Shown here: positions 46,140-55,346 of the stretch, one piece after another
How positions within the stretch are numbered: the stretch's first letter is position 1
Layout: each line of letters begins with the position of its first letter
Source: Lumbricus terrestris
Lineage: Eukaryota > Annelida > Clitellata > Crassiclitellata > Lumbricidae
DNA length: 64,000 nt
Assembly (NCBI GenBank): GCA_949752735.1
Contig: OX457036.1
Span: forward strand, 81,635,005 to 81,699,004
Direction of reading: 5' to 3'
Notes under the pieces: model-generated
Told to the model about the DNA's origin: nothing
What the model saw: the letters and a program-made list of their open reading frames with translations, nothing else
Database searches by the model: none
Made by a program: the position numbers and the translations under genes

Positions 46140-47030
46140 AATTATGTTGAGGAAAAAGCCGCTACATTCAGTTATATAAGAAATGACTACAAAATGTTGC
46201 TGAATATTTTCGCTCTATAAACGTCATCTCAGACAATTATTGCTCACAGCAGAGACCTGAAAGAACACTTCAATTTTTAATGCTGCGACTGTGAGCGGTG
46301 TTTTTCTAGCAACTAAAATCTCAGTTTCGTCACAATGTCATATCATAAGGTCCATTTATTCGTAGATCGAGATGACTTAGATTCCTCTTTTCAAGCCATC
46401 GTTAAAAGATCGTGATGGAAACAAGAGCCAAAAATGTACTCTCGGTTAGGCTTCAAATGCCTAGAATTGCGTCTGGCCAAATAGTAAGTTGCTCTCCTTG
46501 GAAAACATTGAAAGCCTAGATTATGCTTATCCTTCTGATAGTCTACAGACAGAGGCGAAGGCATATTAGGCCTACACAGACCAAGAGAAGGTTGTCTCTT
46601 TTTTGTGAGCTGATCGTGAGCGAGGGCCTGCTGCCACGCCTGCAAAAGGTTATAGTACGGCTGTACGATGTGTTAATTCTATAATAAAAATTATGGTAAA
46701 AATAAAATGTATTGTCTCTAGATAGGTATTAGGCCAAAGTCATAGATTGGGCTATGCAGTTAGGTGCAAGAAGAGATAACAATAGGGAATAAGATTGAAC
46801 ACTTAAGAATTCTATTAACAATTGATTACGTAAAGAAAGCAAGCAAATTCATGCTTTGTGACGGAGATAGGCCCTACAACAGAAACGAAATCCTTAGCTT
46901 AGACTGTTAGACAATGACTATTCTTGCAAATAAAATGCAGCCGCAGTTGATCAGAAGCAGGCCGATCTTAATAATTATGATGTTCATTGAGTTTTATTGT
47001 TTGTTGGAAGGCTCGTAGGGCTATGTCAGT
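46140..47030 (+). other. Intergenic block duplicated from 30600-31960
   Basis: The unit matches 30600-31960 without the ACAT array. It contains no supported gene and ends where a hAT element has inserted. Confidence 0.7.
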
Positions 47031-47877
47031 CAGCGGTTCTCAACCTTTTTTAGAACGGCGACCCCTTGACAACGTTTCGAAAGTTGTGACGACCCTCCCA
47101 CCGAAAAAATTTATTGTGATGTCCCCATTTCAGTGTTTTTTACCATTGTCCATCGTTGTGCATTTTCGCACTCATAATTCGAAAAGTGCTTTTGTCAATA
47201 ATTGTATGAGGTTCCTGGCTCTTTCCATTCTGAGAGCTACATATGATATTCGGTAGTTCGGAATTGAGGTTTCATAAGTCTATTCGGCTTGTGAAACTTC
47301 AACAGCTGACGCGTCTTAATATTATTAGGGCCTACTATTGAAACCCTCTGTCTCAAATGTGCCTTCTTGGCATCATCAGCTTTGTTCTTAAAAATACTGA
47401 TCATGATTTCCTGGATGTATAGTATCGGAATAGCGCTTCAGTTTATTTCTAGTGTTTCATAAATTCGTCTGACAAAATGTCGGTAAAACAAAAGGTTGTA
47501 GTTTCTCTATTCATGCTGCAGCTATTAAACACTGCAGGTGTCACGCGATATTCTATCCCCCCTTGAAACCATCAGAGGGATGAAGTAATCTATCCCACGG
47601 ATGTAATTAACTGGTCTAGATTATCTGGGGGATAAACCATTCTATCCCCTTTATTGAAAAATGCGTATAATTGAAAAATTTATGCTGTAATCAAAATTTT
47701 AAATGACTAATTGTTTTAAATGTCCTAAGCAATGCTCAGAGCAAGGCAGCTCGAAGTTATTTAATGACTCTGAGTGTTCTTAAGTGTTTTAGCGTTTTAA
47801 ATGTTCTAAGATTATAAGTGCTCTAAAACCAAACTAAAAATTATCTAGTAGAAGCAAACATACCTGCTAGAGTCATT

Positions 47878-48037
47878 CAGTGGCGTTGCCAGGAATTTTT
47901 CATGGGGGGTTTATGGCCGGAAACCCTGTTTGTTGCTATTTTTTCTTACTTAAATGAAAAAATAGCCTTTAAAAAACCTTTTTTCCGGAGCCAATGGGGG
48001 GGTTTAACCCCCAAACCCCCCCTTGCCTACGCCACTG
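47878..48037. mobile_element. 160-bp MITE nested in the hAT element
   Basis: The ends CAGTGGCGTTGCC and CTACGCCACTG are inverted repeats, flanked by GAGTCATT (47870-47877) and GAGTCATA (48038-48045), an 8-bp TSD with one mismatch. It is nearly the same element as 54096-54261. Confidence 0.9.
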
Positions 48038-48174
48038 GAGTCATACTCTATTTCGTGACACAGTCTACCCTAAAAATTGGTTAATAGTTCTTTTCTTAAC
48101 ACTCATTTAATCTACCTGATTAGTTTTGTGCGTCTAGCCATTTCATAAATTTTATCTGTGTTCTTTATGATTGC

Positions 48175-48620
48175 ACCGAGCAGGGGAGGGGTTATGGGAG
48201 GCGATGTGCCACTCCCCAATGTCGACAATACTTTTAATTTCCACACTACAATGGTAACAGCATAGGCTGTAATTTCGACGAAATTGCTCATAATTTCAGT
48301 GCTGATGGTCGTGGTTTAAGACTTTAATAAAATAATGTCACTTCCCATTGTTAAAGTTTTTAAATTTTCACTCTGCAATAACTGCATCTTAAGCTGTCAT
48401 CTGAGTAAAATTGCTCATTTTCAATGCTAATAGTCATTGTGTATGATTTCACAGTGACAGCCCCCAAACAAGTGTACAGTATTTTAGATTTCCGCATTTT
48501 AAGCTGTCATCTTAAGAAAGTCACTCATGATTTCGGTGTTCAGAGACGAGATCTAGGACTTCAATAAATGCCCCCTCCCCATTGTGTTTTTAGAAAAATG
48601 GCAAAAGTGAAATTCACATT
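48175..48620. repeat. Degenerate tandem repeat, unit about 120-150 bp
   Basis: Three to four diverged units each contain TTTAATTTCCACA or a variant, then TTTTAAGCTGTCATCT or a variant, an AATTGCTCA-type segment, and TTCAGTGCTGATGGTC-type sequence. Single units occur at 11430-11545 and 28393-28500. Confidence 0.6.
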
Positions 48621-48884
48621 TGAAAAAAGACAAAAATTAAATTAGGTGCCGCAATCCAACTGATTTTTTAAAACTTGCTATAATGTTGTAAGTAGCGTTG
48701 AAATTGCTATTAGGCGCTATACCTATCCGACATATCTGAAGGGTCCAGGCGACCTCTGGCAAAATCGTCAGGCGACCCAGTGGGGGTCGTTACCCACAGG
48801 TTGAGATTTGAGAACCGCTGCAGTTTAGACTAATTACGCTGAATTGCGACTGTTAAGCAACGTCGTCAGCGGAAGAAGGACCTC

Positions 48885-49115
48885 CTTGACGGTGCCCTCT
48901 TCGAATTTCGTCTGATCTTCGGTCTGCGCGTGGCAGACGTGTCTCTTCGCAAGTTCGCGTGGAGGACGTGCCTCTTCATCTCTTCGTCTGATCTTCGGTC
49001 TGCGCTGCAGACGTGCCTCTTCAGAAGTTTGCGTGGCGGACGTGCCTCTTCGCAAGTTCGCGTGATCTTCGGGCTGCGCTGCAGACGCGCCTCTTCGGCA
49101 GTTCGTGTGATAAAC
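48885..49115. repeat. GC-rich minisatellite
   Basis: Alternating units TCTTCGCAAGTTCGCGTGG / GGACGTGCCTC and TCTGATCTTCGGTCTGCGC / TGCAGACG give open frames in several registers on both strands. These frames come from the repeat and match no family I know. Confidence 0.8.
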
Positions 49116-49589
49116 GGATGACAAGTGCGCATAGGCTACAAAATGGATATTTACGAAACGCAGGTTCTCTAGTTATTTGTTTCAATATCTCCAAATAATG
49201 AGACTTTCAATACTCGATCATATAGTTTTAACAAAAAAACGATGTGAAATAGTTAATATAGGGTAACACGAAAGTTCGTTCACCGTTTTCAAAATGCGCT
49301 GTCTCAGTAACGGCTTCATATTTCTTTATAATATTTTGCAAGTGTACACATTACTCAAATGAATGATACTGGTACAAATTTGACTATGATCCGGTCCGTT
49401 GTTGCTATTATTTATTTTTAAAAATGTAAAGGCGACCAGTTTTTTGCGGAGAAACTGCGTTCATCAAATTAACACAGTAAGGAAAATGTGTAGCCTCGTG
49501 CACAAGTGTGAAAAGACAATGTTGTTACCTAGGACATATAGACATAGGCTATAAGCGTAGGCCTACAGTATCTTCTTTCTGCTTACAGA

Positions 49590-49869
49590 AACAGCACAGT
49601 GACAGCATTGACTATCCGGCATAGACTGGATCAGCGTCTGAAGTGTCCCAATTGCTATGGATCTCCACGCTCGTTGGAGGCGACATTCGTTCTTTTGGCT
49701 CAGTATCTTTATAAACGCTGAGAGATCAAATACTCCACAAGTTCTCGATAGGAGAAAGGTCCGGAGCGTTGGGTGGCCAATCCTTCGGCTTTATGTGTGA
49801 CGGGAGGTTGTCGTTTAACCACTTCGTCGTCACAGCTGATGTATGACAGCGTGCACCGGCTTTAGACAT
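49590..49869 (-). pseudogene. Tc1-like transposase C-terminal remnant
   Basis: The minus strand from 49869 reads G-A-R-C-H-T-S-A-V-T-T-K-W-L, then D-W-P-P-N-A-P-D-L-S-P-I-E-N-L-W-S-I and a stop at 49726-49728. This is the DDE-domain end of Tc1-family transposases, including the third catalytic glutamate. The aspartate expected just before G-A-R-C-H is not present. Similarity continues beyond the stop in the same frame (D-T-E-P, then I-H-S-N-W-D). The element is inactive. Confidence 0.85.
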
Positions 49870-50234
49870 AAGCTTACACAGCGCTGGCCATTATTGGGCC
49901 AGCGCCGGCTGCTTGATGTCATATCCAGGCACGAGCTAGAAAAGCGTTATGTCATTTTACGTACGGTCGACTAAATGCTGTTTCATATGTGAGTCATGTA
50001 GGTCTGTATGCTGCAAAATATTTTCGAAATCTGAATCATATTGACCGAGTTATTTAAATTTGAACGAGCGTTAATTTGGTAGGCCTATGTGACAGTAATA
50101 AATATAGGCGAGTATAGGTTGGGCTCGCCACCGCCACTCGCAATCAACTTAATTTATAAATGAAAATATTGTATTGCTGGCCCGAGTTAAATCAGCAAAC
50201 AGCCGGACTTTATTGTGCGTAGCAGCGTAACTCA

Positions 50235-50410
50235 TCTTTATCACTCTTCGAGAAAAACCTGAAGATTTATTTGTTCAAGATTTATTATGAGGAGATTTTC
50301 CTGTTGCGCATTATCGTGAAAGATTTTTTATGCGCTTTATAAATGACAGTTTATTAATAAGGAAAATTATAATAATAAAAATAAAATAATAATTATTATT
50401 ATATTTATAG
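50235..50410 (+). mobile_element. LINE 3' end fragment with (AAT)n tail
   Basis: The + frame reads S-L-F-E-K-N-L-K-I-Y-L-F-K-I-Y-Y-E-E, the last segment of an L2/CR1-type reverse transcriptase. An AAAATAATAATTATTATT tail follows. Confidence 0.65.
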
Positions 50411-50428
50411 GTTATATAGCGCGCCCTT

Positions 50429-52455
50429 AGAATTATATAGTACTATGTCCACTTTTTTGAAAAATCAACCTAACGCTATATCCGTTATGGCGGTAACATG
50501 GGCTATGTCCTCAGCCGTCTAGCTTAACTGGAAACGCTTTGTAAAGCTCATATGCCAGTTCAAAATAGTTCTATGTCCATAAATTTGGAAGGTTTTTCAA
50601 GGCTATAGAGGCACATGTCCACAACCAATAGAAAGTGTAATTTGTGTCACGTGCTTGTTAGGTGACATGGGCTATGTCCTCAAAAAATAACAGCGATTTA
50701 GGGATGTGTTAAATATTTCTATACTGCGTTATGTCCATAGCCAATAGCAGGGAGAGATTAGAACACGTGACCCGAACAGGGTCACGTGTTGTTGATTTAA
50801 ATAATGGTGACGCTTAGGCAACTTGCAAAAAAACCGAAATGTAGACGATTGTTTTAACCGGCAGTGCGAATATAAGGTTAAAACGATAGCTTTTAAGAAA
50901 TATAATAGTATTCTGTGAAAAAGTTCAAGCCAAACGGAAATATGACAGTACGACGTGCAGGCCCGGCCTTTGGGTTTGCGGGGCCCAAGGCAGCATCTGG
51001 TCCTCAAGCATAAATTTGCGCAGTTGATTTCCTGTCAATACGGTACTGGTGGGGTAGACTCACCTAAGATGGGACACTTATCGTTGATTCCCAAATTTCT
51101 TTTAAGCTATATAAAAGCACTATTTTATAATAAGCCACACTGATGTGTTCTGCACATATTTGACTTTTAAATGATGCATGTAAAGGAATGGGAATTTTCC
51201 AAAAAGGCGATATTATTGTCATTAAAAACAATTACTAATATTCCCAACTTAAGCAACTATATTCATAAGATAGGACAATAATTTCCATAATGCCAGATTG
51301 GGAAATTTAATAATGTGAAATAGCATAATCGAACCTGAAATTTTTTAAATATCAATCAAATAAAAACAGCAGCCCCGTAAGTATATAGGACTATTAACAC
51401 GATTAACAGTACTGTTGCTAGGTGGAGTCTTATACGTGATAATTAAGTTATTCGTAACTCTTGAGAGTGCACCCATGGCTTCCTCTGCGTATAGCAGTAG
51501 CAATAGGTATGTCCTATCTTATGAAGCGTCCCATCTTAGGTGGCTTTCCTTACTAACTTATATAGGCCTAGGTAGGCAAAATCATCAGCGCACATAGGGG
51601 CAAGAGAGGCCCCACCCCGAAAATTGAGAATTTTTTTACAACTGTGGCCTACGTTTTGGTTTTTTAACAAATTTCTTTGCGCCAGAGCATTATTGATGCT
51701 AATTATTCACGAAGTAAAGCAACATTATTTTAGACACCTTTATGAGAATATCCATGTTCTAAATTTCCTGCTTGGCATTTTCTAAGCTCTCGCTAAAAAT
51801 GTCGCCATAACCATTGTGTTTTGCCCTCTCCTTCAAAAAAGTTTGCGGACGTCCATTTGTACATTTGAAGCAAAGATGAGTTAATTACTGTTTACTGGAG
51901 AAAATTCTACTTGCAGGTCTAGGCTAAAAAGTAGGCTAGATGTGAAGAAGTTTCGTTCTTTCAAAATCACCCTATCGCATTCACGTGGCAAATTGACTGC
52001 AGCATATAGTTGTTATGCGTCGTAACGATTGTCAATCTGATCAAAGAAAAAATTATTGTCAGCAGCGCGGGGCCCTGGAAGCGCGGGGCCCAAGGCGGAT
52101 GCCTCGCTCGCCTTGCCCTAAGGCCGGGCCTGACGACGTGGCTTCAAAACTGTTGCGTAACAGAGTTGCTAGTGGACATAGTACGCAATCGTATAGTTTT
52201 TTGTGTCCATTACTAATGCTATACTGCTCTATGTCCGAAAATTGTCACCCCTGCCATATTTATATATAAATTACTCATATTGAATTTAAATTATGATCAA
52301 AATAAATATTATGATCATACTATGAAAAAACAGTGTTGTCCGAAAATGTAAATTTAATCGCCATCAACGAAACATGGAAAAACATTTTCGTCACCAAATC
52401 TTAAAATTGGTTTTTCTCAGTTTCGCAAAAAGTGGACATAGAACTATGTAGTTCT
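50429..52455. mobile_element. DNA transposon with CTATGTCC subterminal repeats
   Basis: Inverted ends of about 29 bp (AGAATTATATAGTACTATGT..., and ...ACATAGAACTATGTAGTTCT) with few mismatches, each followed by CCACTTTTT. Between them the octamer CTATGTCC, or a one-base variant, occurs at least eight times on both strands. Removing the nested hAT element leaves about 850 bp. The TSD is unclear and no transposase is seen, so the superfamily is not assigned. Confidence 0.75.
50958..52132. mobile_element. 1175-bp hAT-type element nested in the CTATGTCC element
   Basis: Perfect TSD ACGACGTG (50950-50957, 52133-52140). The ends CAGGCCCGGCCTTTGG and CTAAGGCCGGGCCTG are inverted repeats, and GCGGGGCCCAAGGC lies just inside at both ends. 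No transposase domain is recognised. A second copy begins at 63184. Confidence 0.92.
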
Positions 52456-53514
52456 ATAGGCGCGATAGGCTAATCAGTGGAGCCCGGGCAATTAGAGTCG
52501 CCGGACCCCTGAGCATTTGTCATCGCCCCTCCCAGTAGCGTGGACAAGGGGATTTCAGGGGTTAAACACCCCATTGGCTTAGGGAAAAGTTTTTTAAAAG
52601 GTTATTTGTCCACAGGGCCGGATTTGAACAGAGTGAGGCCCTAAGCACTTTCAATTGTGAGGCCCCACTTAAGAATAAAAACAGACAAAATGCATATTGC
52701 ATAATTGCTAGATCTAAGTATTTTCCTAATGCATATTGTTTTTGTTGTTGCATTCGTTTAATTTAAAATCAGAAAATCCTGGTGACACACCACACCAGGT
52801 TACATGTCAAAAATGTAAAATAAAACAGAAACAACAATAAAGTATAGTAATAATAAAGTTTAAAAAATAAAATAGCGCCAGTGATTCTTATTATATTCGT
52901 TTAATTGGCAACAAAACTGTTAGACACACTGCTACCACGTACAAAGAGTAGTTCAACAAATGAAACACAATAGGCTACCTAAAATTGTTTATGTCCATTG
53001 TCCATAACAATTGAATCCATCTTAGGATGTGTGTAGAAAATTACATAAATAATTGCAAAAAGGGAATGTAGATCATTTGACATATTTAATGGGCATAGTT
53101 GGCTCCCTAAAAGTTCCTAAACAAAACAGGTGATATATAGTGTCTTTGATCCATGTTTGATCAACTACTGTTAGCATTCTTAGACTGTTAGTCTCTAACA
53201 GTATAACGAGTCGAATTGTAATTGATGCACTCATTTTATTCCAGTTTTTATGGTATAGGCCTACATACTAAAAACATGAAGTTTTAGATAATCTTTTTCC
53301 TGCATTTCTGCATTGCATAATCTGCGATAATTATTTTTATTAATCCGACTTCAATATTGCAAGAATTATTTTCGTCAATCCGACTTGTATCCGATAAACA
53401 CTGAAACGGTGAAAACCGTGAAACAGATGCAATGGCGAATAATTAAATACGCTAAATGCGCTTTTACCAAAGATATTAGTTTTTAAACCCTAATATCTTA
53501 ATATTAGGCTTTAG

Positions 53515-53772
53515 GCCGCCGCGCACTGCGCTCTGCTGTCCATGTTGACGTAATGGTTCCTTTCACTCGCTCTGTAACAATGCAGAGGCGTTCGTTCTCT
53601 GTGGTTGGTCCAACAACCTGGAATGGACTTCCCTTGACTATGCGACACCTCCCAAGCTCTTCTCAATTTCACAAACTGTTGAAGACTGTTTTTTCGCTTG
53701 ATCTCGGCCGGGAGCGCCTCTGAGTAGGTACCTTGAAGGGGCGCTATATAAATTACGATTGATTGATTGATT
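53515..53772 (+). mobile_element. L2-type LINE 3' end inside the hAT element
   Basis: Near-duplicate of 4225-4475: R-S-F-S-V-V-G-P-T-T-W-N-G-L-P-L-T-M-R-H, GGGAGCGCCTCTGAGTAG, GCGCTATATAAATTACG and (GATT)n. Confidence 0.9.
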
Positions 53773-54095
53773 TGCTTTTACCATCGCTCAAACATTCAAC
53801 TAACGTGTTTTCCTCATTTTCCGCAATAAACAATATAATATTAATATAGGCCTATCGGTTGACGCAGGTTATTACGGTATAGATGTCTGATGCAAGCGTT
53901 CAACTTAATTTTTTAAAGAACTGAGACTAAGAGCATGTGTTTTCGATCTTACGCATAAGGCTAACCGTATCAATTCCTAGTATAAAAGTTGATTGACAAT
54001 AAGTTATAATCAATCGTGAACTAAAGTAAAAATTCAGTGTCTTATAATTTAGATGTTCACTTTTGGAGGCCCCCCAGATCCCGGAGGCCCTAAGC

Positions 54096-54261
54096 CAGTG
54101 GCGTAGCCAGGAATTTTTCATGGGGGGGGTTTTATGGCCGGAAACCCTGTTTTTTGCAATTTTTTCTTACTTAAATGGAAAAATAACCTTAAAAAATCTT
54201 TTTCCCGGAGCCAATGGGGGGGGTTTTAACCCCCGAAACCCCCCCCTTGCCTACGCCACTG
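54096..54261. mobile_element. 166-bp MITE nested in the hAT element
   Basis: Perfect TSD CCCTAAGC (54088-54095, 54262-54269). Inverted ends CAGTGGCGTAGCC and CTACGCCACTG, with poly-G and poly-C tracts just inside. It is the same family as 47878-48037. Confidence 0.95.
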
Positions 54262-54466
54262 CCCTAAGCCGGTGCTTAGTTGGCTTACATGTAAATCCGG
54301 CCCTGTTTGTCCACTTGAGTAAGAAAAAACAAAACAATTTGTTTGTATTAACAATTGTTTTTCTTACTTTATTCCTTTTGTGACTTTATTCCCTTTTTAT
54401 TTACTGTAATACTGTTGGGTTGGTGTCAGGAAGGGCATTCGGTCAGGTCATAAACCCACCCCATCA

Positions 54467-54911
54467 TTTTGAACCTTAGGCCGGAAAATTTTCGTTGATT
54501 TTTCGGCCGAAAAAACCTTTTTTAGTAGGTCTAATTTCGCCAAAGTTTCCTGAAAATAGATACCATTTTCCCCAGCCAAAATTAGTGATGATCTCTTTCT
54601 TAGTCATTTGGCCAACGTTTCTCAAAAATGGATACCATTTTCCTTGCCAATTTTTTTAGTCAGTTGGCCAAAGTTTTCTGTAAATAGGGAAAATAGATAC
54701 CATTTACCCTCCCAAAATTACTCATGACTTTTGAGTCGTCTGTTAAAAATGTCTCTTGACGATACACCATTTCCAAGCCAACACTAAGACGGTTAATGAC
54801 CTGGTGCTGCTTCCGCGGCATTGATTGAAAGCTTGTTGAAACCTGAGGCCACGTCCGGTCCCCATTTCTCAAAGGGACCATGGCCTGATTGGCCCCCTGG
54901 ATCCGCCCTTG
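54467..54911. mobile_element. Degenerate GGGCGGATCC-type MITE
   Basis: It contains three to four diverged units with TTAGTCATTTGGCCAA and AAATGGATACCATTTTCC. It ends CCCCTGGATCCGCCCTTG, like the right end of 33433-33763. Its right end abuts a broken FAR exon 1. The left end is not resolved. Confidence 0.6.
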
Positions 54912-55024
54912 GGTGGATAAGCTGATCAGATCCTGTCCAGCCATTGAACGAGTCTTCGTCCTCGTCCGACCAAAGAGAAACCAAAACCTTTCAGCAGAGA
55001 CTCGAAGAAATCTTAAAGCTGCCG
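54912..55024 (+). pseudogene. Truncated FAR exon 1
   Basis: The 3' 113 bp of exon 1, from the GGTGGAAAAGCTG codons to the CTGCCG|GTTAGA donor, followed by intron-1-like sequence. A one-base insertion (AAACCAAAACC for AAACAAAACC) shifts the frame. The 5' part, including the start codon and nucleotide-binding loop, is gone. The break coincides with the end of a MITE. An intact exon 1 (copy 3) lies 320 bp downstream. Confidence 0.9.
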
Positions 55025-55124
55025 GTTAGATTTATATTCACTATAATTATGTGCCTTTACTCTGGAAACTGCAACTTCATAGCGGCCTGACGCTTTTATA
55101 ATACATATAAATATTCGTTTTTAT

Positions 55125-55346
55125 GATAGGCTCTTCGTGTTGTTTGTACATGCAAATTCATCTGGCAGCCAATGATATTCGTCAATACGATTTGCCTGCT
55201 ATTCCCTCACTCTTGGCGCAACGTTTATTCTAATAGTAACTCCCGGACTTGGCTTGTTTGTCATCGTCTGTAGTTGATTAGAATTGACCTCCGAAATTTC
55301 TTTGCTCGTGTCTTCGTCTGAATTGGAGAAGTCGTCATCAATCATC
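55125..55346 (+). promoter_or_regulatory. Conserved 5' flank of FAR copy 3
   Basis: Counterpart of 32838-33037. The CCAAT box lies at 55169-55173 within CAGCCAATGATATTCGTCAA, 178 bp before the ATG. GCGCAACG and ATTTCTTTGCTCGTGTCTTC are also shared. Promoter role is inferred from conservation and position. Confidence 0.5.

Larger units (their letters stand above)
43747..46140 (+). other. 3' flank of copy 2 and intergenic sequence
   Basis: The first ~550 bp align with the flanks of copies 0 and 1. A (GAAT)n run lies at 44364-44395. Around 45950-46130 the sequence matches 3060-3250. A MITE and a LINE fragment are listed separately. No host gene is seen. Confidence 0.55.
47031..48820. mobile_element. 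hAT-type element with CAGCGGTTCTCAA ends
   Basis: The ends CAGCGGTTCTCAACC and TTTGAGAACCGCTG are inverted repeats of the common hAT form CAGTGGTTCTCAACC. GACCCTCCCACC and GGCGACCCAGTGGG lie just inside. No transposase frame is recognised, and a clean 8-bp TSD is not visible. The interior holds a nested MITE (47878-48037) and a set of degenerate repeats. Confidence 0.8.
52613..54305. mobile_element. 1.7-kb hAT-type element, nested and itself invaded
   Basis: Perfect TSD TTTGTCCA (52605-52612, 54306-54313). The ends CAGGGCCGGATTT and AAATCCGGCCCTG are perfect 13-bp inverted repeats. GAGGCCCTAAGC recurs near both ends. It contains an L2 end (53515-53772) and a 166-bp MITE (54096-54261). No transposase frame remains. 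Confidence 0.95.
52533..54466. mobile_element. CAGTAGCG-type MITE interrupted by a hAT element
   Basis: The sequence on both sides of 52605-54313 joins into a relative of the 258-bp element at 44710-44967 (GGGGTTAAACACCCCATTGG, then TTTGTCCACTTGAGTAAG and AACAATTGTTTTTCTTAC). The right terminus is lost. Confidence 0.75.

Noticed and set aside
48885..49115. CRISPR-like spacing of repeats
   Set aside because: Units are contiguous minisatellite repeats without unique spacers, in an animal genome.
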